A DNA stretch of 53,371 bases from NCBI GenBank assembly GCA_036310185.1, contig JAXJSH010000127.1:1-53371 (forward strand), read 5' to 3'. Positions 46,424 to 53,371 of the stretch are shown here, in pieces (position 1 is the stretch's first letter; the number at the start of each line of letters is the position of its first letter). Under the pieces are notes generated by a model. That model made no database searches, was not told the origin of the DNA, and saw only the letters and a list, made by a program, of their open reading frames with translations. This DNA is from JALENY01 sp036310185 (GTDB taxonomy: Bacteria > Bacillota > Clostridia > Lachnospirales > Lachnospiraceae). The position numbers and the translations under genes are program-made.

Positions 46424-48269
46424 ACAAATGGCAATTGAATGGGGTCTTTCTAAGCGTGCAGTTAATGATTTGTGTAACAAAGGAAAGATTTCAGGTGCAA
46501 TAAAGGTTGGAAGACTATGGCAGATTCCTGATGATGCAGTGAGACCTGCAGATGGCCGCGTATCTTCCGGTAAATATGCGAAGAAAAAGGAAGGCGGAAC
46601 AAAAGCCCTGCCAATTGGTGTTTCAGATTATGTTCGTGCACAGGCCGAATATTACTATGTAGATAAGACGTTACTGATTAAAGAATGTTTGGATCAGAAA
46701 CCGTTAGTTTCTTTGTTTACAAGGCCAAGGCGTTTTGGAAAGACATTAAACATGGATATGCTTCGTGTATTCTTTGAGATTTCCGAAGAGGATACGAGCA
46801 AATATTTTGCAGATAAAGCAATCTGGAAATGCGGAGAAGAATATCGTAAGCATCAAGGAAAATATCCGGTTATTTTCCTGACTTTCAAGGATGTGAAATA
46901 TGATTCTTGGGAAGCCACTGTGAATAAGATGCGTAGTCTTCTTCAGAATGAATTTGGAAGACATCAAGAGCTTTTAAGCAGTAATAAGCTTGCTGAGTAT
47001 GAGAAGGTATATTTTTCTAAAATTTTAAATGGCGAGGCTTCTGTGGTAGATATGACAGCTGCGCTTGAGCAGCTTTCGCAGATGCTTGCAAAACATTATG
47101 AAAAAGCACCGATTATCATTATTGACGAGTATGATACACCGATACAGGAAGGATACTCCAAGGACTTCTATGATGAAATTATTTGCTTTATGAGAAACTT
47201 TTTCTCAGGGGCTTTTAAGGATAATAGAAATATCACCTATGGATTTCTTACGGGAATTCTTCGAATTGCGCAGGAGAGTATTTTCAGTGGATTAAATAAT
47301 ATTACAGTGAATTCCGTAATGGATGACGAGTACGATGAATTCTTCGGTTTTACCGCTTCGGAAGTAAGAACAATGCTCGAATATTACGGTGTTGCAGATA
47401 AAGAAGCAGAGCTTAAAGATTGGTACGATGGATATTTATTTGGCAGTACAGAGATTTATAATCCGTGGTCTGTAATTAATTATATTGCAAGAGGATGCAT
47501 TCCTCAGGCTTACTGGGTTAATACCGGAAAAAATGAAGTGCTGGAGGATGTGCTTGCCGGTGCTACGGATGATATTTCGGAGAGACTGTATGCACTATTG
47601 CTGGGTCAAACAGTAGTTGCCAGAATTGACCAGAATGTGGTGTATCGTTCACTGGCTGAAGAACCTGCCAATGTTTATAGCCTTTTGTTGGTGGCCGGAT
47701 ATTTGAAAGCACCTAAGAAGGAACTGCAGGCGGATGGCTCTTATTTATGTGAGGTTTCCATTCCAAACAGAGAGATTGCTGCAGTTTATAAGAGTGAGAT
47801 ACTGTCACATCTGATGCAAATCGGTGCAATTACAAGAACCACAGCCAATATGGTTGCGGAAAGTTTGTACGCGAATGATATTAGAAAATTGCAAAAAGCT
47901 ATTTCGGAGTATATGGATAAATCTATTAGCTTCTATGATGCCGGAGCGGAAGGGTTCTATCATGGGCTTACGCTTGGACTGGTTGCTTTGCTGGATAATC
48001 AGTATCGGATTAAATCGAACAGAGAGTCTGGTGATGGAAGATATGACATTAGCTTGCTGCCGAGAGAAAAGAAATATCCGGGCATTATCATGGAATTAAA
48101 ATGGAAGAGTGGCTTGGAAGCGGAAAAACTTGAAGAACTCTCCATGGAGGCACTCAGTCAGATTGATGCAAAGCGATATGATTTGGAACTGGAGGAAGAT
48201 GGAATTGATAACGTGATAAAGCTTGGAATTGCATTTTCCGGAAAGAAAGTAGTTATAAAGGCGAAATAG
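46410..48269 (+). CDS. HTH - AAA-ATPase-like - PD-(D/E)XK nuclease family protein
   Basis: A 619-aa three-part protein. Residues 1-45 form an excisionase/MerR-like helix-turn-helix (MAIEWGLSKRAVNDLCNKGKISGAIKVGRLWQIP). From about 65 comes the predicted AAA-ATPase family domain: GVSDYVRAQAEYYYVDKTLLI, the P-loop variant RPRRFGKTLN (105-114), and Walker B APIIIIDEYDTPI (about 233-245). The C-terminus is the linked PD-(D/E)XK nuclease-like domain, with D546 in GRYDISLL, E562-x-K564 in IMELKWKS, and Q585. All three nuclease residues are intact. These proteins are numerous in gut anaerobes and their role is unproven. AAAGGGG lies 9 nt before the ATG. Confidence 0.85.
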   Translation: MKSSEQMAIEWGLSKRAVNDLCNKGKISGAIKVGRLWQIPDDAVRPADGRVSSGKYAKKKEGGTKALPIGVSDYVRAQAEYYYVDKTLLIKECLDQKPLVSLFTRPRRFGKTLNMDMLRVFFEISEEDTSKYFADKAIWKCGEEYRKHQGKYPVIFLTFKDVKYDSWEATVNKMRSLLQNEFGRHQELLSSNKLAEYEKVYFSKILNGEASVVDMTAALEQLSQMLAKHYEKAPIIIIDEYDTPIQEGYSKDFYDEIICFMRNFFSGAFKDNRNITYGFLTGILRIAQESIFSGLNNITVNSVMDDEYDEFFGFTASEVRTMLEYYGVADKEAELKDWYDGYLFGSTEIYNPWSVINYIARGCIPQAYWVNTGKNEVLEDVLAGATDDISERLYALLLGQTVVARIDQNVVYRSLAEEPANVYSLLLVAGYLKAPKKELQADGSYLCEVSIPNREIAAVYKSEILSHLMQIGAITRTTANMVAESLYANDIRKLQKAISEYMDKSISFYDAGAEGFYHGLTLGLVALLDNQYRIKSNRESGDGRYDISLLPREKKYPGIIMELKWKSGLEAEKLEELSMEALSQIDAKRYDLELEEDGIDNVIKLGIAFSGKKVVIKAK

Positions 48270-48334
48270 AATGTTCTTTAAAACGGAGCGATAAAAGAAA
48301 GTGATAGTGCTATATATGATGTAACAATTGAGAA

Positions 48335-48363
48335 AAGTTCCGGACATTTTGTCCGGAACTTTG
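48335..48363 (+). terminator. Hairpin terminator between convergent genes
   Basis: Perfect 11-bp stem AAGTTCCGGAC / GTCCGGAACTT with a 5-nt loop; the T tract is short on both strands. It separates the HTH-AAA gene from the convergent phosphoesterase gene. Confidence 0.65.
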
Positions 48364-48381
48364 TCTGCACTCGGAGCATTT

Positions 48382-49002
48382 TTAAAAAAGATGCTCTTTT
48401 ATATTTTCATCTTCGTAGTCAAAAATACATCGTTCATATGTATTGATGACATGTGTGTCTTCGTATTTATCATAACGTTTGTGCTGTCTTCCGTAGGCCA
48501 TATGCACGTGGCCATGCAGGAAAAATCTGGGTTTGTACTTATCCATGAGCGTACGGAATATTTTAAATCCCTGATGCGGCAGATCCCGCCCGTCATTCAA
48601 CTGAAAAGCAGGAGCATGGGTAACCAGAATATCAATACCGCCCCGGAAAAAAAGTTTCGGCCACATCTTCCGCACACGCCAGGCCATCTGTTTTTCCGTG
48701 TACTGATGACTTCCGTTGCGATAACGCATGGAGCCCCCAAGACCCATAATGCGGATCCCTTCATGGACATAAATCCGATCTTCAATGCAGATACAACCTC
48801 CCGGTGGGTTCTGATCGTATTTGCTGTCATGATTGCCGTGTACATAAAGTACCGGCACATTGGAAAAAGTGGCCAGGAATTCCAGATAACTGGGTGCCAG
48901 GTCACCGCAGGAAATGATCAGATCAATACCGTCCAGTTTTCCCTTTTCATAAAAATCCCAGTAATAAGCAGATTCTTCGTCACCGACTGCAAGTATTCTC
49001 AT
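48382..49002 (-). CDS. Metallophosphoesterase family protein
   Basis: A 206-aa calcineurin-like phosphoesterase. The first metal motif is atypical: MRILAVGDEESAYYWDFYEKGKLDGIDLIISCGDLAPSYLEFL, where a D-E replaces the usual D-x-H, while GDLAP, HGNHDSKY, VTHAPAF and LHGHVHMAYG are intact. This resembles the subgroup that includes UPF/ICC-like proteins, with unknown substrates. I chose the ATG at 49002, with AAGGAG upstream; longer in-frame readings extend into the preceding gene. It is 19 bp after the BMP-type gene and probably co-transcribed with it. It is not closely similar to the phosphoesterase at 4864. Confidence 0.85.
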   Translation of the reverse strand: MRILAVGDEESAYYWDFYEKGKLDGIDLIISCGDLAPSYLEFLATFSNVPVLYVHGNHDSKYDQNPPGGCICIEDRIYVHEGIRIMGLGGSMRYRNGSHQYTEKQMAWRVRKMWPKLFFRGGIDILVTHAPAFQLNDGRDLPHQGFKIFRTLMDKYKPRFFLHGHVHMAYGRQHKRYDKYEDTHVINTYERCIFDYEDENIKEHLF

Positions 49003-49021
49003 TTGTACTGTACTCCTTAGG

Positions 49022-50950
49022 CTACTCCTGACTGTCCACACCCTGTGTCTGAACAACCGGTTTTGCTTTCTCGATCAGTTCATCCATTTTTGGAATGGAA
49101 CCGATTACGTTTTCGGCCAGCCAGTCCATTTTTACGATTTCTTCCGGACTCATGACTTTTTTGGCAGAATCCTGAACCAGACCGTCCTGGGAATAAAGGG
49201 TGCCGGTAAACGGATTGTAGTTCTGTTCACAGATGTTTGATTTCAGCAGATCCACCAGACGGGCGGTACCAATCGGCAGGTGGTGAGAGCAGAATACGTC
49301 GATAATCTCCGTGGACATACCCCACCAGTAATTCAGACCTTTGGTTTCATCGTCCGTTTCATCGTTTTTCCAGGAACCGGACATGATGTTGCTGATCAGT
49401 TTTTCGTAAAATTTGCCCCAGTTCCACACCGGCATGGCCAGATTCACCGGCATATGCTCGGTGGTGCGGTACAGACCGAACTGGCGGGAAGTTACGCCCG
49501 GAACCAGCATATCAAGGCCGGAAATGACAGCTACGTTATTTTTTTCGAAGGTTTCAAACATATCGTGGTCTTTTAAGGTGGACCACTCCAGATATATTTT
49601 GGCACGCGGATTTACCATTTTCGCGCCAAGGGCAAATGCGTTGATATTTGCGATCATACCGTAAATGGGATAATCGGCAATATAACCGAGGTTTCCGCTC
49701 TTGGACATGGCTCCGCCGATGGCGCCCATGAGGAATTTTGCTTCATACATGCGGGCGTAGTAGGTACGCATATTTTTCTGAGCATTGTTCAGGGAACAGT
49801 TCAGAATCTTTATTTCCGGATGTTCGATCGCGGCTTTCAGGCTGGCTTTATGCAGTGGCGGTGAAGTGGTAAAAATCAGGTTGTTGCCGTCTGCAATGGC
49901 CCGTTCGATGATTTCATCCGCATTTTCCTCTGTGGCATGGTCATAGCAGGTGGTGCTGATTTGATCGGCGAAGGCTTCCTGCAGATGCATTCTGCCCAGC
50001 TCGTGGGAGTAGGTCCATGCGGAGGTATCTTTGGAGCGTTCATGAATAAATGCCACATCCAGTTTCGGTGTGCTGGTCGGAATCAGACGGGCAAAAACTT
50101 TTTTCATGACGTCCCCTTCTTCTGCTTCGGACGGGTCCATCTGAAGTTCCAGAGATTCATCGGTTATGAGCAGTTTGAATTCATCCCAGGCTTTGGTCAC
50201 TTTTTCTTTCAGTTCGGATGTGGTCATTTCATCCAGAGTGTGGTAGTCATACAGTTCAATAAAGAAAAGAAAAGCATCACCAACCGTAATCGGCAGGCTG
50301 TCACCGCCGAGGGCTTTGTACTCCAGCTCAAAGCGGGTGTATATGGAGCTGAAGGTGAGCCGGTCATCCTGTGTCCAGACCTGATCCGGGCGTTTTCCTA
50401 CCAGCTGCTGAAGTTTGGCGAAGCTGGTCTCATGGGAAAACCAGATGTAGTTAATGGAGGACAGGTCATAGAACTCCATAAATGCATAATAAATACGGGT
50501 TTCCGGGTCATCGGACCATGGTGGGATAATTCGGGTTACGTATCCCGGTACAGACACCGCATCAAAATATTTTAATACGCTGACGCGTTTGTTGCCCTCC
50601 ATTACATAAAATTTGTTCATGAATTCATAGGCTTTGATCGGCTCCCGGATGCCCTCGTCCATATGCGCCATGTACAGAGAAATCCATTTGCTTACAAACT
50701 CGCTTGGCCCTTTGATCTGCGGATAGAAGCTGCGGCTGAAGGCGGAGCTTCGTCCCACTGTTTTTGTGCCGGCAATCTGATCCATGGGAATCTGAACCAG
50801 CCCAAGAGAGATTTCTTTCGGCGTCTGTATTTTCTTTTCTTTTAAAATGTCATCCAGTGCAATCATAGGAAGATTTTCTTTTTTCCCGATGCGGTATGCT
50901 TTTTCATATTCCTTGAGCGCATCCGAGCGGGTAATCAGAGAATTTGACAT
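49022..50950 (-). CDS. Cytosolic ParB-like/BMP-domain fusion protein
   Basis: A 642-aa protein without signal peptide or lipobox. The first part (about 50-140) resembles a ParB/sulfiredoxin-type domain, with YVMEGNKRVSVLKYFDA (EGNKR at 118-122) as the marker. A helical middle follows. From about residue 296 (KLDVAFIHERSKDTSAWTYSHELGRMHLQEAF) it resembles the Bmp/Med basic membrane protein family, a nucleoside-binding periplasmic fold: NLIFTTSPPLHKASLKAAIEHPEIKILN, GYIADYPIYGMIANINAFALGAKMVNP. Being cytosolic, it is more likely a sensor or regulator than a transport binding protein. I chose the ATG at 50950 after AAGGAGG. The downstream phosphoesterase gene is 19 bp away. Confidence 0.82.
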   Translation of the reverse strand: MSNSLITRSDALKEYEKAYRIGKKENLPMIALDDILKEKKIQTPKEISLGLVQIPMDQIAGTKTVGRSSAFSRSFYPQIKGPSEFVSKWISLYMAHMDEGIREPIKAYEFMNKFYVMEGNKRVSVLKYFDAVSVPGYVTRIIPPWSDDPETRIYYAFMEFYDLSSINYIWFSHETSFAKLQQLVGKRPDQVWTQDDRLTFSSIYTRFELEYKALGGDSLPITVGDAFLFFIELYDYHTLDEMTTSELKEKVTKAWDEFKLLITDESLELQMDPSEAEEGDVMKKVFARLIPTSTPKLDVAFIHERSKDTSAWTYSHELGRMHLQEAFADQISTTCYDHATEENADEIIERAIADGNNLIFTTSPPLHKASLKAAIEHPEIKILNCSLNNAQKNMRTYYARMYEAKFLMGAIGGAMSKSGNLGYIADYPIYGMIANINAFALGAKMVNPRAKIYLEWSTLKDHDMFETFEKNNVAVISGLDMLVPGVTSRQFGLYRTTEHMPVNLAMPVWNWGKFYEKLISNIMSGSWKNDETDDETKGLNYWWGMSTEIIDVFCSHHLPIGTARLVDLLKSNICEQNYNPFTGTLYSQDGLVQDSAKKVMSPEEIVKMDWLAENVIGSIPKMDELIEKAKPVVQTQGVDSQE

Positions 50951-51034
50951 AATGATGCCTCCTTTGCAAAATAATATATATAGAGTAAAGATGTCCGACG
51001 GGCATCTGTGAGAAAACATCCCAAACACAACATT

Positions 51035-51062
51035 ATTATAACCCATGGAGGGCAGATTGCAA
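51035..51062 (-). promoter_or_regulatory. Promoter of the ParB-like/BMP gene
   Basis: On the minus strand TTGCAA (51062-51057) and a perfect TATAAT (51040-51035), spacer 16 bp, about 85 bp before the start. The remainder of the 51063-51240 gap shows no gene or RNA I recognise. Confidence 0.6.
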
Positions 51063-51240
51063 AATGTTTGTTTTTCATAAATCTTCATATTTGGAAATTT
51101 TGTGAATGGGCCGGCAAAATAGCTGCAATTTTTCAGGAAAAAGTACTGGAACATTCAATTTCGGGGCACTCTATGGTAAACTTACCATAAGAGAATCGGT
51201 AACGGTTCGGAAGGCGTGAATGAACAGGGCTTTCCTGTGT

Positions 51241-51269
51241 TTGACTTTAACACGTTAACAGAGTATAAT
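51241..51269 (+). promoter_or_regulatory. Promoter of the aminotransferase gene
   Basis: TTGACT (51241-51246) and a perfect TATAAT (51264-51269), spacer 17 bp, about 47 bp before the start codon. Confidence 0.75.
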
Positions 51270-51315
51270 GTTTCCATTGTGATTGTCTTAGAAAAAGGTG
51301 TGGGAGGAAGAAAAA

Positions 51316-52509
51316 ATGATTTCCAATAAAATGGTAAATTTCGTAAAGAACAGTTCTGCAATTCGTGCCATGTTCGAAGAGGGCAACCGTCTGGCAAAAC
51401 TGTATGGTTCAGAAAATGTATATGATTTCAGTCTGGGAAATCCAAACGTACCGGCTCCGGAAGCAGTTAAAACCGCAATCCGGGAGATGCTGGACGAAGA
51501 AGATCCCCTTGTACTGCACGGATACACCAACAGTAATGCAGGGTATGAAGAGGTCCGTCAGGTCATCGCAGATTCGTTGAATGAGCGATTTGGTACGGCA
51601 TTCAAAGGGCACAATCTGATCATGACAGTAGGTGCTGCCGGCGGCCTGAATGTTATTTTTAAAACCCTGTTGAATCCGGGGGATGAAGTAATCACATTTG
51701 CCCCGTATTTTGGTGAGTACCGCAGTTATACGGCGAATTATGACGGTGTGCTGGTTGAGATTTCTCCGAATACGGAAGATTTTCAGCCAAAGCTGGATGA
51801 GTTTGAGCAGAAGATTACAGCGAAAACAAAGGCGGTTATCGTAAATACACCCAACAATCCGACCGGTGTTATTTATTCAGAAGAAACCATCAAAAAAATG
51901 GCTGCCATCATGGAAGCAAAGCAGAAAGAATTTGGTACGGATATTTACCTGATTTCGGATGAACCTTATCGGGAACTGGCTTATGACGGAGTGGAAGTGC
52001 CGTATCTGACAAAATACTACGCAAATACAATTGTGGGATATTCTTACAGCAAATCCCTGTCTCTGCCGGGCGAGCGTATTGGTTATCTGGTGATTCCGGA
52101 CGAAGCGGCGGACAGTGAAGATGTGATTTCAGCAGCAACAGTGGCAAACCGGATTCTTGGATTTGTGAATGCGCCGACTTTGCAGCAGAAAGTGATTGCA
52201 AAATGTATTAACGAAAAAACGGACATTTCCTACTATGACAGAAACCGTGAAACACTGTACAACGGTCTGAAAGACCTGGGATTTGCATGCATCAAACCCC
52301 AGGGCGCGTTCTACCTGTTTGTAAAATCACCGGTTGAGAACGAAAAAGAATTTGTGGAAGCAGCGAAAAAATACAACATTCTTATCGTTCCGGGAAGTTC
52401 TTTTGGCTGTCCGGGATATGTGCGTCTGGCCTACTGTGTGGCTTATGAGACCATCGTAAATTCACTGCCCAGATTCAAAGAACTGGCAGCAGAATATTTT
52501 ATGCTATAG
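51316..52509 (+). CDS. PLP-dependent aminotransferase, class I/II
   Basis: A 397-aa fold-type I aminotransferase of the aspartate/aromatic group. The PLP lysine is in YSYSKSLSLPGERIGYLV. The NTPNNPTG block, YLISDEPYRELAYDG (PLP-ring Asp) and VPGSSFGCPGYVRLAYC (carboxylate Arg) are typical. The amino-acid specificity cannot be read off. I chose the ATG at 51316, 7 nt after GGGAGG; an in-frame GTG at 51298 lies on the promoter-proximal side of that site. It precedes hisC by 165 bp, another aminotransferase, but the two are only distantly alike and the gap has a hairpin, so they may be separate units. Confidence 0.9.
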   Translation: MISNKMVNFVKNSSAIRAMFEEGNRLAKLYGSENVYDFSLGNPNVPAPEAVKTAIREMLDEEDPLVLHGYTNSNAGYEEVRQVIADSLNERFGTAFKGHNLIMTVGAAGGLNVIFKTLLNPGDEVITFAPYFGEYRSYTANYDGVLVEISPNTEDFQPKLDEFEQKITAKTKAVIVNTPNNPTGVIYSEETIKKMAAIMEAKQKEFGTDIYLISDEPYRELAYDGVEVPYLTKYYANTIVGYSYSKSLSLPGERIGYLVIPDEAADSEDVISAATVANRILGFVNAPTLQQKVIAKCINEKTDISYYDRNRETLYNGLKDLGFACIKPQGAFYLFVKSPVENEKEFVEAAKKYNILIVPGSSFGCPGYVRLAYCVAYETIVNSLPRFKELAAEYFML

Positions 52510-52534
52510 GAAAATGCTTTGTATTTCCTATAGC
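52503..52534 (+). other. Hairpin overlapping the aminotransferase stop codon
   Basis: Perfect 11-bp stem GCTATAGGAAA / TTTCCTATAGC with a 10-nt loop. The stop codon lies in the left arm. No T run follows, so it is a weak terminator at best and may be a 3'-end stabilising structure. Confidence 0.5.
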
Positions 52535-52674
52535 GTAAAACGCTCCGCGGAAACGCAGAGGCGCGGAAAATCTTATAAATAAAAATAGTGTTAAATTCCA
52601 TTGGAATGAATGGTATATTTTAGTCAAAAGAAGAACGTGAGAAAATTTTGTAATAAAAGAAAGTGGAGGAGATT

Positions 52675-53371
52675 ATGAGACCCTGGGAAAAAAATGTGCG
52701 CAAGGTAGTTCCCTATGTGCCAGGAGAGCAGCCGAACGAGACCGATATGATAAAACTGAACACAAATGAGAACCCTTACCCGCCGGCACCGAAGGTGCAG
52801 GAGATTCTTCGAAACATGGACGCGGAGCAGATGCGTCTGTATCCGGATCCGACCATTGGAAAACTGGTGGGGGCTCTGGCAGAAAATTACGGAGTGAAAA
52901 AGGAACAGGTCTTTGTGGGGGTCGGCTCTGACGATGTTCTGGCCATGATTTTTATGACCTTTTTCAACTCCGAAAAGCCCATTCTGTTTCCGGATATTAC
53001 CTATTCTTTTTACGATGTATGGGCAGACATGCTGCGCATTCCGTATGTGTGTCAGCCGCTGAATGAAGCGTTTGAGATTGTAAAAGAAGACTATTATAAG
53101 GAAAACGGCGGGATCATTTTCCCGAATCCGAATGCGCCTACGGGTGTGGAGATGCCGCTTGAGGCGATTGAGGATATCGTAAAACAAAACCCGGAGAGCA
53201 TTGTGGTTGTGGATGAGGCGTATGTGGATTTTGGTGCTGAGACAGCATTGCCGCTGATTGAAAAATATGATAATCTGCTGGTGGTACAGACTTTTTCAAA
53301 ATCCCGTTCCATGGCAGGCATGCGAATCGGTTATGCATTTGGCAATGAAGTGTTGATCAAATATCTGAATG
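52675..53371 (+). CDS. hisC: Histidinol-phosphate aminotransferase (partial)
   Basis: The window ends after 232 codons with no stop; about 350 are expected. The visible part is class I/II aminotransferase of the HisC type. It begins MRPWEKNVRKVVPYVPGEQP, then IKLNTNENPYPPAP, YPDPTIGKLVGALA, VFVGVGSDDVLAMIF, FPNPNAPTGVEMPL, VVVDEAYVDFG (PLP-ring Asp) and the PLP lysine in VQTFSKSRSMAGMRIGYAF. It converts imidazole-acetol phosphate to histidinol phosphate. AGTGGAGGAG lies just before the ATG. More his genes probably follow beyond the window. Confidence 0.93.
   Translation, partial: MRPWEKNVRKVVPYVPGEQPNETDMIKLNTNENPYPPAPKVQEILRNMDAEQMRLYPDPTIGKLVGALAENYGVKKEQVFVGVGSDDVLAMIFMTFFNSEKPILFPDITYSFYDVWADMLRIPYVCQPLNEAFEIVKEDYYKENGGIIFPNPNAPTGVEMPLEAIEDIVKQNPESIVVVDEAYVDFGAETALPLIEKYDNLLVVQTFSKSRSMAGMRIGYAFGNEVLIKYLN

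Overview
The window looks like ordinary chromosome from an anaerobic, endospore-forming Clostridia, most likely a Lachnospiraceae gut commensal of the Blautia/Ruminococcus/Dorea kind. The support is moderate GC, AGGAGG-type ribosome sites, sporulation and germination genes (sipL, spoIIR, a gerA-type operon, CotF-like coat proteins), a T-box trp operon, a glycine riboswitch on an AGCS symporter, a livKHMGF transporter and BirA-type control of bioY. The genus is inference. I see no phage, integrase, IS element or CRISPR array.

Layout. 0-6 kb: tRNA-Asn; an IclR regulator divergent from a 2-keto-3-deoxygluconate kinase with tandem operator-like palindromes; a CaCA cation exchanger; tRNA-Glu and tRNA-Cys; an AIM24-family protein behind a structured leader; a metallophosphoesterase; bioY. 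6-12 kb: a HAD phosphatase, then larE-larB-larC (nickel-pincer cofactor synthesis, no larA in view), then a glycine riboswitch and AGCS symporter. 12-19 kb: plsC, then on the minus strand livK, livHMGF and a cytidylate-kinase-like gene. 19-21.5 kb: ddl and murF (minus). 21.6-30.7 kb: a PrcB-like lipoprotein, sipL, ispE, a GntR regulator, a germinant receptor operon with a short C subunit, spoIIR, murI and a DUF1934 gene. 30.7-37.2 kb: membrane and envelope proteins, an AT-rich gene-poor stretch with an XRE regulator, two small coat-type genes, an HD phosphohydrolase and an SseB-like protein.

37.3-44.4 kb is a complete trpEGDCFBA operon behind a T-box whose specifier reads UGG (Trp). Then come ptsI, an HTH-AAA-PD-(D/E)XK protein with a small overlapping upstream ORF, a minus-strand pair (a cytosolic ParB-like/BMP fusion and a metallophosphoesterase), a PLP aminotransferase and the start of hisC, which runs off the window.

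The items most worth following up are: the 6 x 18 bp in-frame repeat linking the two halves of LarC; the ParB-like/BMP fusion; the HTH-AAA-nuclease protein with its small partner; a dispersed palindromic element at gene ends; the structured RNA ahead of the AIM24 gene; and the one-domain GerC-like lipoprotein. No single locus is clearly a new defence or mobile system. All promoter, operator and riboswitch calls come from reading motifs by eye.
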